From positions 1-64,000 of the forward strand of contig JAJYRQ010000010.1 in assembly GCA_021794015.1 (NCBI GenBank): a stretch of 64,000 nucleotides of DNA. The letters are read 5' to 3'. The notes under the pieces are model-generated. The model saw only the letters and a list, made by a program, of their open reading frames with translations, had not been told where the DNA came from and searched no databases. The position numbers and the translations under genes are program-made. This document shows, piece by piece, positions 42,842 to 53,099 of the stretch (the first letter of the stretch is position 1; each line of letters begins with the position of its first letter). This DNA is from Deltaproteobacteria bacterium. Lineage in GTDB: Bacteria; Desulfobacterota; Binatia; Binatales; Binataceae.

Positions 42842-44245
42842 TTAGAAAAGGAATCCCGTCTCGATTAGGCCCCGCACCTGCGTCGGATTCCTTCCCAGCG
42901 CGCCGAAGACGTCGCCCGAGACATAGCCCATCGCTTCGACCAGCGAAACCTCGGTCCGGGCAAAGAACTGATGGTACTGGTAGGTCGGCGTGAGCGTCAG
43001 CGACCAGGCCGAGCTGCCCGGGCCAAAAAACAGAAGATTGGCGGCGCCCGCGGCAGCGGTCCCGGTACTGGTGATATACTCGGCGCGCGCCCCAAGGAAA
43101 AAATGCTCGCTCAGGGCGTAGCTGGCCAATACCGCGCCGCCCAGCGTCGAGGTCGACTCCAACACCCCAAGCTGGGCATTGTGCGGCAGGTAGGTCCACT
43201 GAAAGTACGGCTGAATGATCCACGGCGCCGCATTGTAGGTGTAAATCAGGTTGTAGATTTCGCTGTTGTTCTGCAGAAGCGGCGCGGCAAAACTCGACGA
43301 ACGGGAAAAGCCCAGATTGCCGGCAGCCACCGCCGTAACCGTGTTGGCCGAATTCAACGCGTACGACAACAGGCCCGAAGCCCAGGTAAAACTGTTCGAA
43401 TAAAAGCCGTTGTTCCAGCTTAACGAGGCGGTCAGCGGACCCGACACATAATTGAGCTGGACCCCGGTGTTGACCGCGTTCTCCTGGTTCCACAAGAGAC
43501 CGCGCTCGATATTGACGTTCTCGAAGGTAAACGTCATCTCCGCGCCGACCAGCGTCGGCAGGTTGCCCGCCATGATAGAAAAGTTGTCGCTCGGCGCGTA
43601 CTTGAGATACGCCACCGGCAGCGGACCGTATAGATTGCTCAGCGCCTTGCCCGCCGTTACCAGCGGCAGGCCCAGAGCCGGGATGTCGTAGGCTCCCGCT
43701 TCAGCGTAGAACTGAATCGGCCCATCGGGCTTCTGCAAGATAATCTGCGCGTTGCTGAGGTCAGCCCGCAACATCCGGCTCGTGCCGACGCCGTAGTCCT
43801 GGGCAATGCCGAGGCCGCTTACCACGCCGTTTAGGTCGAACTTGCCGAGCTGCGAGATGCCCGGCAGGCCGGCCACGGCAGGAACGCCCAAGTCGAGCGC
43901 GGTGGGCGAGGCCATCTGCAAAGGCCCAGTCACCATTGGCGAGCTAAGCGGCGGCACCGGCGTACCGGCCGGCGCCGGCGGCGGCCCGTTCGCAGTAAGC
44001 GGCGATCCGTTACCTCCAGCCGGAGCAGAGCCGCCGGCAGCCGCCGGTGCGGCGCAAGCGGGCGCCGTCGGGGAAGGGGTTCCCGCGGCCGGCGCCCCAC
44101 TGCTATCGGCCCACGCCGTCTGCTGCCACAAGGCCAGCGCGAAAAGGGCCACGACAACCAGTACCAGGCTACCGTTTGCGCGGGTCGCGGGGTGTCGCTT
44201 AGCGCGCAATCTTTCTGTTCTTACCGGCAAGAAAGCCTCCTTCAT
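42842..44245 (-). CDS. Outer-membrane beta-barrel (porin-like) protein
   Basis: A 467-residue exported protein. After a signal peptide (cleaved near TAWADS) there is a Pro/Ala/Gly-rich linker of about 70 residues, then a run of amphipathic strands with alternating aromatic and polar residues, ending in phenylalanine (ETGFLF), the outer-membrane insertion signal. It resembles the porin-like BBP families (DUF1597/BBP2 type). It lies downstream of kdpC with a gap of 231 nt. Role inferred: diffusion pore of unknown substrate. Confidence 0.82.
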   Translation of the reverse strand: MKEAFLPVRTERLRAKRHPATRANGSLVLVVVALFALALWQQTAWADSSGAPAAGTPSPTAPACAAPAAAGGSAPAGGNGSPLTANGPPPAPAGTPVPPLSSPMVTGPLQMASPTALDLGVPAVAGLPGISQLGKFDLNGVVSGLGIAQDYGVGTSRMLRADLSNAQIILQKPDGPIQFYAEAGAYDIPALGLPLVTAGKALSNLYGPLPVAYLKYAPSDNFSIMAGNLPTLVGAEMTFTFENVNIERGLLWNQENAVNTGVQLNYVSGPLTASLSWNNGFYSNSFTWASGLLSYALNSANTVTAVAAGNLGFSRSSSFAAPLLQNNSEIYNLIYTYNAAPWIIQPYFQWTYLPHNAQLGVLESTSTLGGAVLASYALSEHFFLGARAEYITSTGTAAAGAANLLFFGPGSSAWSLTLTPTYQYHQFFARTEVSLVEAMGYVSGDVFGALGRNPTQVRGLIETGFLF

Positions 44246-44476
44246 ACGGCAACGGCGCCCGCTAGGCAAGCCGGCACCGCCAGCGGCGGCAGGGGCGCCC
44301 GCTGCCTGGCTTAGCGCTCAGCCTTGGCGCGCCAGAGCCGTGAAACCAAGCATCGCAATCGATCTGCTTTCACTCCCCCGAGATTTGCCGCTCCATCCTT
44401 TCGGCCGATTCCCTTTGTCTGCGCGCGCCGGCGAGCCATTACTCCCGCCGGCTGAACGCCGGTGTTGCGAACCTTT

Positions 44477-45496
44477 TCATGCCGGCGGCCGTCCGTAGCG
44501 GCGGCTGAGTTCCAGGTTGAGCTGCAGTACGTTGACGATTTTCTCGCCGAAGAGTCCGCCCATCGGCGCAAAGGCGCTACGCGTCACGAGCTGCTGGATC
44601 TCCTTGCGCACCTGGCCCGGGTCGCGCCTGGTGTCGGCCGCCCACTTTTTCGCCACGCGGTCAAGCTGATACTCGGCGTTGTCCAGCGTTATGTGCGGGT
44701 CGAGCCCCGATCCCGATGTCGTGACCATGTCGGCCGGGACGCCGGCCAGATCGACTTGCGGATGGTCGTTGCGCCACATGTCGAAGAAGGTTGCCTGAAT
44801 GTCCACGCCGGTGGCCACCGGCTCGATAATCGTCTCGGTCTTGCCGCTCGGAAGCTGCTTTGCCACGCCCGAAGGAAACCTGCCCGGATAGCGGCTGGAG
44901 AAATCCGCAAAAAAGACAACGCTCAGGTCGGCCGGCGCCGGCGCCGCGCTGCCCGGGTTGTCTTGCGCCCATTTCGCCGCCAACTCGGGATGCGCCTTGA
45001 CCCATCCGGCCACATAGGCCGCGTGGCTGGGGTCGGCGCCGACCCATGCCTGCGCCAGCTCGTTGTGCAGGTCGGCCCACTGCGCGACGATGTGCGGAGC
45101 GCCATGGTAGCGGTCGCGCTGGAACCAGGCCTCGATGTCCGGCGCAACCGGCTGTCCCGCCTTGGGGCCGCCGGCGTACCTGACGATGGGTCCCAGCGCC
45201 TGGGCTATTCGGTTGCGCAGGAGATAATTCGAGGCCGCCAGCGTCGAAGACGCCGAAGCCGAAGCGTCGTAGGAGGCGGCCGAAGGCCGCGGCCAGAAGT
45301 ACTCGTCCCGGGTAAAAGGCTCGGCGATCAAAAGCGAGCCGACCGGCTTGCCGTCGGGCCCGTTCACCAGGCTGCCATTGGCCTCAAACGGAAACCCCGT
45401 CTGCCCGATTACCCACAAAATCAGCGGGTAGACCAGACAGCAAACCACGACCGAGAGAAAGAGCAGCCAAAGACTTTTCGCGATGTTACCTGCCAT
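44477..45496 (-). CDS. kdpC: Potassium-transporting ATPase subunit C with inserted domain
   Basis: A 339-residue KdpC where about 190-200 is typical. The start has the usual membrane helix (SLWLLFLSVVVCCLVYPLILW) and the FxxEYFWPRPSA motif. The end has DPHITLDNAEYQLDRVAKKW and the closing ...VLQLNLELSRRYG. Between them, from about residue 105 to 250, is a roughly 140-residue insertion rich in Trp/Ala/Asp. Such longer KdpC forms exist in other phyla. It forms part of the KdpFABC high-affinity potassium pump. Confidence 0.9.
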   Translation of the reverse strand: MAGNIAKSLWLLFLSVVVCCLVYPLILWVIGQTGFPFEANGSLVNGPDGKPVGSLLIAEPFTRDEYFWPRPSAASYDASASASSTLAASNYLLRNRIAQALGPIVRYAGGPKAGQPVAPDIEAWFQRDRYHGAPHIVAQWADLHNELAQAWVGADPSHAAYVAGWVKAHPELAAKWAQDNPGSAAPAPADLSVVFFADFSSRYPGRFPSGVAKQLPSGKTETIIEPVATGVDIQATFFDMWRNDHPQVDLAGVPADMVTTSGSGLDPHITLDNAEYQLDRVAKKWAADTRRDPGQVRKEIQQLVTRSAFAPMGGLFGEKIVNVLQLNLELSRRYGRPPA

Positions 45497-45524
45497 CAGC
45501 CTTGTCCTCTCCGCATCCGGCGTC

Positions 45525-47690
45525 CTACGCCGTCAGATGCGTCGCAACCAGGACAAGATCAATCAGCTTGATCCCGACAAACGGCACCAGGACGCCGCCC
45601 AGACCCCAGACCAGAAGGTTGCGCCGCAACAGCGCGTCGGCGCCCAGCGGCCGGTACTTGACGCCTTTGAGTGCGATCGGGATGAGCAGCACGATAATGA
45701 CCGCGTTGAAAATGACCGCCGACAGGATCGCCGATGTGGGCGAATGAAGGCCCATGATGTTGAGCCCCGCCAGCCACGGCAGCGTGCCGGCAAACAGGGC
45801 CGGGACGATGGCAAAATACTTGGCGACATCGTTGGCCACCGAGAAAGTCGTCAGCGCGCCCCGGGTCATGAGAAGCTGCTTGCCGATTTCGACGACCTCG
45901 ATGAGCTTGGTCGGATCGGAATCCAGGTCAACCATGTTGCCCGCCTCCTTGGCGGCCTGCGTTCCCGCGTTCATCGCCAGACCGACGTCCGCCTGGGCCA
46001 GCGCCGGGGCGTCGTTGGTGCCGTCACCCATCATGGCGACCAGTTTTCCCTCGGCCTGCTCCTTGCGGATGTAGGCCAGTTTGGATTCGGGCGTCGCCTG
46101 GGCCACGAAGTCATCGACGCCCGCGCGCTCGGCGATGGTTGCTGCGGTCAACGGATTGTCGCCAGTGATCATCACGGTACGCAGGCCCATCTGCTTAAGC
46201 CGCCAAAGCCGCTCGCGCACGCCCTGCTTTAGGGTGTCTTCGAGCACCACGATGCCAGCGATGGCGCCATCCTCGGCCACCGCCAGCGGCGTCGCTCCCT
46301 GGCTGGCCACCGATTGGACCGCCTCCTGGAATCCGTCCGGGACAGAACCGCCCCGTTCTTTAACCCAGGCGACGACCGCGTCGGGAGCACCCTTGCGAAT
46401 GCGCCGGTGGTCCGGCAGGTCGACGCCGCTCATGCGTGTCTGCGCGCTGAACGGGATAAATTGCGCGGCCTTGGTTAGCGGCGGTGCGCCGCTTTCAATG
46501 CCCTGCTGCTGGGCCAGGCGCACTATGCTCTTGCCTTCCGGCGTCTGGTCGGCGGCCGAGGCCAGCGCCGCCAACTGCGCCAGGCGCGCCTCGGCGTATC
46601 CGGCCAGCGCGATCAGGCCGGCGGCCTGGCGATTGCCGACCGTGACGGTGCCGGTCTTGTCGAGCAGCACGGTGTCGATATCGCCTGCGGTCTCGACCGC
46701 CTTTCCGCTCTTGGCGATAACATTGGCTTGCAGCGCCCGGTCCATGCCGGCGATTCCGACCGCGGCCAGCAGCGCGCCGATCGTGGTCGGGATGAGGCAG
46801 ACTAGGAGGGCAACCAGCGTCGGCACATCGGTGCCCAGGCTCTGTAGCGGCTGCGACAGGCCGAGGTAGGAGGTCATGTATTCCTCGGCATTGAGCGCCA
46901 TCGGCCACAGCGGCACCACCACGATCAAGAACGCCAGCGTGAGACCGGAGAGTACCAGCGTAAGCGCAATCTCGTTGGGCGTGCGCTGGCGCACCGCGCC
47001 TTCAACCAGAGCGATCATGCGGTCAAGAAAGGCCTGGCCGGGCGGCGCCGTGATCCGCACGACGATCCGGTCCGATATGACCCGGGTGCCTCCTGTGACC
47101 CCCGAGCGATCGCCGCCGGCTTCGCGGATGACCGGGGCCGACTCGCCCGTCACCGCCGATTCGTCAACCGCCGCGATCCCCTCGATTACCTCGCCGTCGC
47201 TTGGGATGGTCTGGCCTGCGCTCACCGCCACGCGGTCGCCCGGCCGCAGCGCGCTGGAAGGGACCTCGCGCAAGCCGCCGTCGCGGTCCAGGCGGTAAGC
47301 CGCGGTTTCGCTGCGCGCGCGGCGCAGGGCTTGCGCCTGGGCGCGGCCCCGCGCCTCGGCAAGCGCGGTGGCGAAGTTGGCAAAAATGACCGTCAGGAAC
47401 AGCCAGGCGTCGAGCGCAATGAAATAGGTGAGCGGGACCTGCGTCGCAGAGCTGCCCCCCGCCCCCTGGATGACAAACAACAGCGTCAGGACCGCCCCTA
47501 ATTCCACCACGAACATCACCGGATTTCGCCACTGGATGTCCGGCCGAAGCATCACGAACGACTGCGCCAGCGCCTCGCCCACCAGCTCCGGCTCGAACAG
47601 GCGCCGGCGCCTGACCCGGCGGGAAATTCCCGGTTGTCGCGCATCCCGCGTGACAGGCTGAACCCTAGCCGCTGCTCCACTTGATCGCAT
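45525..47690 (-). CDS. kdpB: Potassium-transporting ATPase subunit B
   Basis: A 721-residue P-type ATPase, the catalytic subunit of KdpFABC. It has the phosphorylation motif [18 protein letters not shown] and GDGTND. The N-terminal 45 residues are Arg-rich before the first conserved residues ([16 protein letters not shown]), so an internal start is possible. It lies between kdpA and kdpC. Confidence 0.95.
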   Translation of the reverse strand: MRSSGAAARVQPVTRDARQPGISRRVRRRRLFEPELVGEALAQSFVMLRPDIQWRNPVMFVVELGAVLTLLFVIQGAGGSSATQVPLTYFIALDAWLFLTVIFANFATALAEARGRAQAQALRRARSETAAYRLDRDGGLREVPSSALRPGDRVAVSAGQTIPSDGEVIEGIAAVDESAVTGESAPVIREAGGDRSGVTGGTRVISDRIVVRITAPPGQAFLDRMIALVEGAVRQRTPNEIALTLVLSGLTLAFLIVVVPLWPMALNAEEYMTSYLGLSQPLQSLGTDVPTLVALLVCLIPTTIGALLAAVGIAGMDRALQANVIAKSGKAVETAGDIDTVLLDKTGTVTVGNRQAAGLIALAGYAEARLAQLAALASAADQTPEGKSIVRLAQQQGIESGAPPLTKAAQFIPFSAQTRMSGVDLPDHRRIRKGAPDAVVAWVKERGGSVPDGFQEAVQSVASQGATPLAVAEDGAIAGIVVLEDTLKQGVRERLWRLKQMGLRTVMITGDNPLTAATIAERAGVDDFVAQATPESKLAYIRKEQAEGKLVAMMGDGTNDAPALAQADVGLAMNAGTQAAKEAGNMVDLDSDPTKLIEVVEIGKQLLMTRGALTTFSVANDVAKYFAIVPALFAGTLPWLAGLNIMGLHSPTSAILSAVIFNAVIIVLLIPIALKGVKYRPLGADALLRRNLLVWGLGGVLVPFVGIKLIDLVLVATHLTA

Positions 47691-47789
47691 TGGACCTCAT
47701 CACCCCCCGATCGGAGGCGGCCCCGGCTGCAACCGGTCCTGCGGCTGCAGCCCGGCTCCCTCGTTGCGTCATCCCGCGCCAGACCGCCT

Positions 47790-49619
47790 CTAGCCGCCGA
47801 ACGGAATCGGCCCCAGATGCTCGGCCAGCGGACCCAGCGCCGCCACCGGCATAAACAGGAGCGCGCCGACGATCACGATGGTGCCGAACAACAGACAGCC
47901 GAAGGTAAACGTATCGTCACGCAGCGTGCCCAAGCCGGACGGCGCGGCCTTTTTCAGACCCAGGCTGGCAGCCAGCGCCATCGGCGCCAGAATCGGCAGA
48001 TACCGGCTAAACAGCATGACCAGCCCCGTGGCAAGGTCCCACGGCACCGCCTCCGGCGAAGGATTGGGATTGTCGTTAAAGCCGTAGGTAACGCCAAGCC
48101 CGTCGAAAGCCGAGCCGTTGTTCGCCGAAGCCGAAGAGAATTGGTAGACGATTTCCGAAAAACCGTGAGCGCCCGGATTGCCCTCGGCCTTCTGCCCCCA
48201 GGCCGTGGCGGCAAACAGACCGCTCGGCCCGAGAATCAAAAGCGGATGCACCAAAAGCGCAACCACGGCAAGCTTCATCTCCCGGGCGCCGATCTTTCTG
48301 CCCAGGTATTCGGGCGTACGCCCCACCATCTGGCCGGCCAGGAAAACCCCGATCACCAGGAAAAGGAGCAAGTTGATCATTCCCACGCCCTTGCCGCCGA
48401 AAATGCAGTTGAGCCACATGCCGACCATCGGCGACAGACCCGCCAGTGGATTTAGGCTGTCCTGCTCGCAGTTGATCGCGCCGCAGGTAACGTCCACCGT
48501 GACCGCGCCGAAGGTGGCTCCCGCCGAGGTCCCAAAACGCAGCTCCTTGCCTTCAAGATTGCCCAGGTGCTGATCGACCGGCAGCCCGCCCGTAGCGGGC
48601 AGCCTGACCGCCGTTGCGGCGCCCGCGCGGCCGGCGCTCGCAATCTTCAGCGCGCGTTCCTGATGCGCGGTCAGGCCGGGATTCCCCCTCAAGGTGTCGA
48701 ACCAGACGGCCCAGCCGATGGTGCCGACAAACAGCAATAGCATCACCAGGAAAATCACCCAGGAATGCCGGCGCCTGCCCAGCATCCGACCGTACATCAG
48801 CACCAGCGCAAAGGGGAACACCATCATTGCAAAGGTGACGAAGAAGTTGCTGACCGCGGTAGGATTGGCGTAGGGGTGCGCCTCGTTCATCCCGTAGAAG
48901 CCGCCGCCGTTGGTGCCGAGCATCATGATGGGCACCTCGGCCGCCACCGGGCCGACCACCAGCGTTTGCGCCTTTGCCTGCCCGTTGTCCGCCGTTCCCA
49001 TCGCATTCGGCTCGAGCGTCCCGACCTGGTACGAGCTCGCGAAGGTCATCGGCGCCCCTTGCGAAACGAAAAGCACTCCAAGCAGCAGCGCAGCGGGCAG
49101 GAACAGGTAGGCCACCGCCCGCCACATGTCGACGAAGTAGTTGCCCACCCGCGAGGCGCCGCGAAAAGCCCGAATAATTGCCGTCAAAGCGCACAGCCCC
49201 ACCGACGCCGAAACGAACTGGTTCAAAATGACAAAAAACACCTGGCTGAAGTTCGATAAATGCACCTCGCCCGAATAGTGCTGCAGGTTCGTGTTGGTCA
49301 TGAAAGAGGCGACGCTGTTGAAGATCGTGCTCGGCGCCAGCATTCCCTTGTGCTGCGGATTAAGCGGCATCCAGGGCTGCAGCGCCAGTACCGCGTAGCC
49401 GTAAACGAAGAGCAGCGTATTGAACACCAACAGCGAAACGGCGTATTGCTTCCAGTCCTGCGCCCCGCTGTCCAGGCGCGCCTCGATCCACCGCAAAAGG
49501 CGCGGTGCGCGGTACCGGCCGTCCATGATCCACGCCATGTAACGACTGAGCGGGAAGGCCACCAAAATGGTAAACAGCGTAATCGAGGCCGGCAGAAGCC
49601 AGACCTGTAGTGATCTCAT
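47790..49619 (-). CDS. kdpA: Potassium-transporting ATPase subunit A
   Basis: A 609-residue channel-like subunit that selects potassium. Motifs of the four filter repeats are visible, such as LGTNGGGFYGMNEAHPY and the QHYSGEVHLSN and AVDVTCGAINCEQDSL regions. Hydrophobic helices occur across its length. It lies 37 nt after kdpF. Confidence 0.95.
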   Translation of the reverse strand: MRSLQVWLLPASITLFTILVAFPLSRYMAWIMDGRYRAPRLLRWIEARLDSGAQDWKQYAVSLLVFNTLLFVYGYAVLALQPWMPLNPQHKGMLAPSTIFNSVASFMTNTNLQHYSGEVHLSNFSQVFFVILNQFVSASVGLCALTAIIRAFRGASRVGNYFVDMWRAVAYLFLPAALLLGVLFVSQGAPMTFASSYQVGTLEPNAMGTADNGQAKAQTLVVGPVAAEVPIMMLGTNGGGFYGMNEAHPYANPTAVSNFFVTFAMMVFPFALVLMYGRMLGRRRHSWVIFLVMLLLFVGTIGWAVWFDTLRGNPGLTAHQERALKIASAGRAGAATAVRLPATGGLPVDQHLGNLEGKELRFGTSAGATFGAVTVDVTCGAINCEQDSLNPLAGLSPMVGMWLNCIFGGKGVGMINLLLFLVIGVFLAGQMVGRTPEYLGRKIGAREMKLAVVALLVHPLLILGPSGLFAATAWGQKAEGNPGAHGFSEIVYQFSSASANNGSAFDGLGVTYGFNDNPNPSPEAVPWDLATGLVMLFSRYLPILAPMALAASLGLKKAAPSGLGTLRDDTFTFGCLLFGTIVIVGALLFMPVAALGPLAEHLGPIPFGG

Positions 49620-49656
49620 CGCCCGTGCCTATGCGCTATCGCCGCCGATCGGTTGG

Positions 49657-49737
49657 TTAAAACCACTCGGGCCGCAGCAGCGCTGCAAGCAGATAAAAAA
49701 AGACAAATCCGCTCAAGGCTGCCGTAAGGTAGATCAT
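49657..49737 (-). CDS. kdpF: Potassium-transporting ATPase small subunit F
   Basis: A 26-residue single-helix protein, MIYLTAALSGFVFFYLLAAL then LRPEWF. The ending LLRPEWF is typical of KdpF, which stabilises the Kdp complex. It is 37 nt before kdpA and 10 nt after another tiny membrane protein gene. Confidence 0.85.
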   Translation of the reverse strand: MIYLTAALSGFVFFYLLAALLRPEWF

Positions 49738-49747
49738 CGCCGTTGCC

Positions 49748-49843
49748 TCAGACCTTTTCGCAGCCAAGGAGAAAAGCGTAACAGAAGCCCATGCTGGCCA
49801 GCCCCAGCCCAAAAGTCAGTGGTATCCATAACGTCAAACTCAT
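49748..49843 (-). CDS. Tiny membrane protein ahead of kdpF
   Basis: A 31-residue single-helix protein, starting MSLTLWIPLTFGLGLASMGF and ending LLGCEKV. Small unnamed membrane proteins with a Cys-Glu-Lys end are often found directly before kdpF/kdpA, and this one shares the frame spacing. Function is unknown; an accessory role in Kdp assembly is inferred from position. Confidence 0.65.
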   Translation of the reverse strand: MSLTLWIPLTFGLGLASMGFCYAFLLGCEKV

Positions 49844-50146
49844 TGCCGCTCTCCGATCGTCTCTCCTAACTACTCGCCGTCGCGCTCTGCCGCCCGGCCG
49901 GCCGCCGGCGCAGCCGCGCTGCCGGCCGCCGGCTCAGGCGTAACGAGGTCGCGCGCCTGCGGCCGAAAATCCAGCAGAGCAATAGTCAGGCCGGGTCGGG
50001 AGCGGCCGAAAGGGCCGCAAAAATCGGCGCCGCTGCCCTCCCGGTTTTGCAAGACGCAATGCGGGCCGTGCATTGTGCAGCAAGGCGCCGGCGCGCGGCT
50101 AGGCCGGCGATGGCAGCGACCCGGGCCGCGCCGGGGCGGTTGGTGC
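49844..50146. other. Kdp leader region
   Basis: About 303 bp between the Kdp operon and the GST gene, with no recognised gene. kdpD and kdpE are not in the window. No known potassium- or c-di-AMP-responsive structure was recognised by eye. Confidence 0.4.
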
Positions 50147-50758
50147 TTAGGCCTGGGCGCTGGGGCGCGAGGAAGCCGCGGCGTGCCAGCGGGCCAGGTG
50201 CTTCTGGAGGGGCGCGATTCGCACGTCGATTCGCTCGGCGAAGTCGATCGCGCAAAGCAGCGTGATGTCGGCAATCGTGTAGCGCTCGCCGGCCACGAAC
50301 GGCCGGCCGGCAAGCTCCCGGTCAAGCCACGGCAGCCGCTGCTCAATGAGGCTGTTGCGGCAGACGGCGCCGTAGGCGGGAACCTGCGGAATCCGGGTGC
50401 TGAAGAATTCCGAGGTGTTGCGGTAAGCCAGGGCGACCTCCATCAGAACGTAGAGTTCCATCCGCCGCTGCCACATCTCGACCAGCGCGCGGTCCCGGTG
50501 ATTTACGCCCATCAACGGAGGCTCGGGCTTAAGTTCCTCGAAATAGCGGCAAATCGCCACCGTCTCGGCGAGATGCGTGCCGTCGTCGAGTTCGAGCACG
50601 GGAACCCTGCCGATCGGGTTGATCTTTAGAAACTCCGGCGTCAGGTTTTCGCGCTTGGGCAAATCGACCTGTTGATAGGGCACCTGGATGCCTTTTTCGG
50701 CCAGAAAGATACGCACCCGGCGCGGGTTGGGCGCGGCCTTCCAGTCGTAAATCTTCAT
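50147..50758 (-). CDS. Glutathione S-transferase family protein
   Basis: A 203-residue thioredoxin-fold and helical GST. ATG 50758 gives MKIYDWKAAPNPRRVRIFLA, the usual start with the catalytic loop, then the glutathione-binding PIGRVPVLELDDGT and the E-T site (LAETVAICRYFEE), and a helical C-domain. The catalytic residue at the start is likely Asn/Pro-side rather than Ser, so it may be a beta-like class. Opposite strand from the gentisate genes. Confidence 0.87.
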   Translation of the reverse strand: MKIYDWKAAPNPRRVRIFLAEKGIQVPYQQVDLPKRENLTPEFLKINPIGRVPVLELDDGTHLAETVAICRYFEELKPEPPLMGVNHRDRALVEMWQRRMELYVLMEVALAYRNTSEFFSTRIPQVPAYGAVCRNSLIEQRLPWLDRELAGRPFVAGERYTIADITLLCAIDFAERIDVRIAPLQKHLARWHAAASSRPSAQA

Positions 50759-51090
50759 CCCCTGGACCTCCCGTAGGCTTTGCTCCTGATGGTAACAGCG
50801 CAAGCGCCGCCCCAACAGCACACCACCCTACGGCCTGCGCGCGGCGGACAGACGACCCGGGGCGATGCCGTTTTTGCCGCCACCGCCGGCGACCGAGCCC
50901 AAGCTGGCGCCGGCCGACCGCCGCACGACCTGCTGCCCGGACCGGGCGGACAGGCAACCGTGCCTGGCGCGCTACAACTCCTGTGTTGTTGCTCGCGCCG
51001 TCAGTCCAGTAGTATGGGTCGCAGATCGGCCAGGATTGTCGCCCCGAACAGTAAAGAGCCGGCCCACCCCTTGGTAGTCGAGGCAGTAGC

Positions 51091-52167
51091 ATGGACGGTA
51101 TAGAAGATGCCGCTGGCCGAACAAACCCAGAAAACCAGCGGGCGCGTAAGAAGTTGTATGAGCGGATGCGCCGGCATAACCTTGCGCCGCTGTGGGAGGT
51201 GCTGCACGACATCCTGAGGCCGGCCCCGGCCAGCCCTTGCGCACCCGCACTGTGGCGCTATACGGAGATGCGCCCCTACCTGTTGGAGGCTGGCAATACG
51301 AACTCGGCGGCCGAGGCGCAGCGCCGTGTCCTGGTGCTGGAGAATCCGCAACTACCCGGCCAGTCGCGCATCACGCGCAGCCTTTACGCCGGCTTGCAGA
51401 TCGTGATGCCCGGCGAGATCGCTCCCGCCCATCGGCATGTCGCGGCGGCGCTGCGCCTAATTGTCGAAGGCGCTCCTGGCGCCTACACCGCGGTTGACGG
51501 CGAGCGGACCGCGATGGCATCCGGTGATTTCATCATCACTCCTTCGTGGACGTGGCATGACCATGGCAACGAGAGCGACCGGCCGGTGGTCTGGCTCGAC
51601 GGGCTGGACCTGCACATCGTCAACCTGTTCGAGGCCGGCTTTTACGAGCAGTGGCCCGAAGAACGGTACCCTACGACGCGACCGGCGGGCAGTTGCTTGG
51701 CGGAGATCGGGGCCGGTTTGCTGCCGGTCGACGATGGCGGCGGCGGTCACACCTCTCTGCTTCTCAGCTATCCGTACGCGCGCAGCCGCGAGGCCCTTGA
51801 CAGCCTGGCGCGCCATCAGGCCCCGGATGAGTGTCACGGTTTCAAAATGAAGTTTCTCAACCCGCTAAACGGGGGCTGGGCACTGCCGACGATCGCAACG
51901 TGCATGCAACTGTTGCCCAAGGGCTTTCACAGCGTACCCTACCGGAGCACCGCGGCAACGGTATTCGCCGTCGTCGAAGGCAGCGGCTCGACCCTGGTCG
52001 GCGCTGAGCGCCTGGATTGGCAGCGTCACGACGTGCTTGTGGTCCCGAGCTGGGTCCCACACGAACATATCGCCGCGACCGAGGCGGTGGTTTTCTCCTT
52101 TTCCGATCGCGCGGCCCAGGAACGGCTGGCAATTTACCGGGAGCAGCGCGGCCCGCGCCGAAGCTAA
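51091..52167 (+). CDS. Gentisate 1,2-dioxygenase-like bicupin
   Basis: A 358-residue protein with two cupin domains. The N-terminal iron site is IAPAHRHVAAALRLIVEG...GDFIITPSWTWHDHGN, matching gentisate and 1-hydroxy-2-naphthoate dioxygenases. The C-terminal cupin has lost most ligands (FHSVPYRSTAATVFAVVEG), as is usual. It opens the gentisate ring to maleylpyruvate. Followed 20 nt later by the isomerase that acts next. Confidence 0.9.
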   Translation: MDGIEDAAGRTNPENQRARKKLYERMRRHNLAPLWEVLHDILRPAPASPCAPALWRYTEMRPYLLEAGNTNSAAEAQRRVLVLENPQLPGQSRITRSLYAGLQIVMPGEIAPAHRHVAAALRLIVEGAPGAYTAVDGERTAMASGDFIITPSWTWHDHGNESDRPVVWLDGLDLHIVNLFEAGFYEQWPEERYPTTRPAGSCLAEIGAGLLPVDDGGGGHTSLLLSYPYARSREALDSLARHQAPDECHGFKMKFLNPLNGGWALPTIATCMQLLPKGFHSVPYRSTAATVFAVVEGSGSTLVGAERLDWQRHDVLVVPSWVPHEHIAATEAVVFSFSDRAAQERLAIYREQRGPRRS

Positions 52168-52187
52168 GCCGTGCCGCTGAGGATGCT

Positions 52188-52823
52188 ATGAAGCTTTATT
52201 CGTTCTTTCGCTCTTCCGCCAGCTACCGGGTGCGCATCGCGCTTGGCCTCAAGGGGCTAGCCTACGACTACCATCCGGTGGACCTGCGCTCGGAGCAGGA
52301 CTTGTCGGCTTACTTGAGCGTAAACCCCCAGGGCCTGGTCCCGGCACTGGAAGACCAGGGAGACATATTTATCCAGTCGCTTGCGATCATCGAGTACCTG
52401 GAAGAAACTCACCCGCAGCCGCCGCTGCTGCCGTCCACCGCGGCGCAGCGCGCGCGAGTAAGGGGCCTGGCGCAAGTTGTGGCCTGTGAGATTCACCCGC
52501 TAGACAATCTGCGGGTGTTGAACTACCTCGGCGGACCGATGAAGCAGGGCGAGGAGGTCAAGCTGGCATGGTATCGCCATTGGATCGCCGTGGGGCTCGG
52601 CTGCCTCGAGGCGCTGCTCAAGGACCATCCAGCCACCGGCAGGTTCTGCCACGGCGATTCCCCCACGCTGGCCGATATCTGCCTGGTGCCGCAGCTTTAC
52701 AACGCCCGACGCTTCCAGTGCGAGCTGTCGCCCTATCCGACCTTGCTTCGGATCGACGCGGCATGCGCTGCGCTGCCGGCCTTCCAGAACGCCTGCCCCG
52801 AGGCCCAGCCGGACGCGGGGTAG
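52188..52823 (+). CDS. maiA: Maleylacetoacetate/maleylpyruvate isomerase (zeta-class GST)
   Basis: A 211-residue zeta-class GST. ATG 52188 gives MKLYSFFRSSASYRVRIAL, with the SSxxS glutathione-activating motif, then VNPQGLVPALE and a C-domain ending. Upstream frame is a shadow of the dioxygenase end. Placed directly after gentisate dioxygenase it most likely isomerises maleylpyruvate to fumarylpyruvate. Fumarylpyruvate hydrolase is not nearby. Confidence 0.92.
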   Translation: MKLYSFFRSSASYRVRIALGLKGLAYDYHPVDLRSEQDLSAYLSVNPQGLVPALEDQGDIFIQSLAIIEYLEETHPQPPLLPSTAAQRARVRGLAQVVACEIHPLDNLRVLNYLGGPMKQGEEVKLAWYRHWIAVGLGCLEALLKDHPATGRFCHGDSPTLADICLVPQLYNARRFQCELSPYPTLLRIDAACAALPAFQNACPEAQPDAG

Positions 52824-53099
52824 CCGCGTCCATCGGCCGGCTTGCCGCCTCCATGCGCGCATCCTTCGCGCGCGGCCGTTATTCCCAGCCGCGACACGGC
52901 AGCGCCTTGGTTGCAACCCACCAGCGATTGCGTCACCCCGCATACTTTCAGCGCCGGTCGCCGTATTCAGCTCCGCCGGGTGCTTCGGGTTTGATTGACA
53001 GCGGCGGATCGATGGCATAGACGTTTTCCTTGAACCGGCTCAAAGGACGTGCGCGGCCGGTTCTCCAGACCGAGCAAGGGGCTGGCGCAAGGTGTCGTC

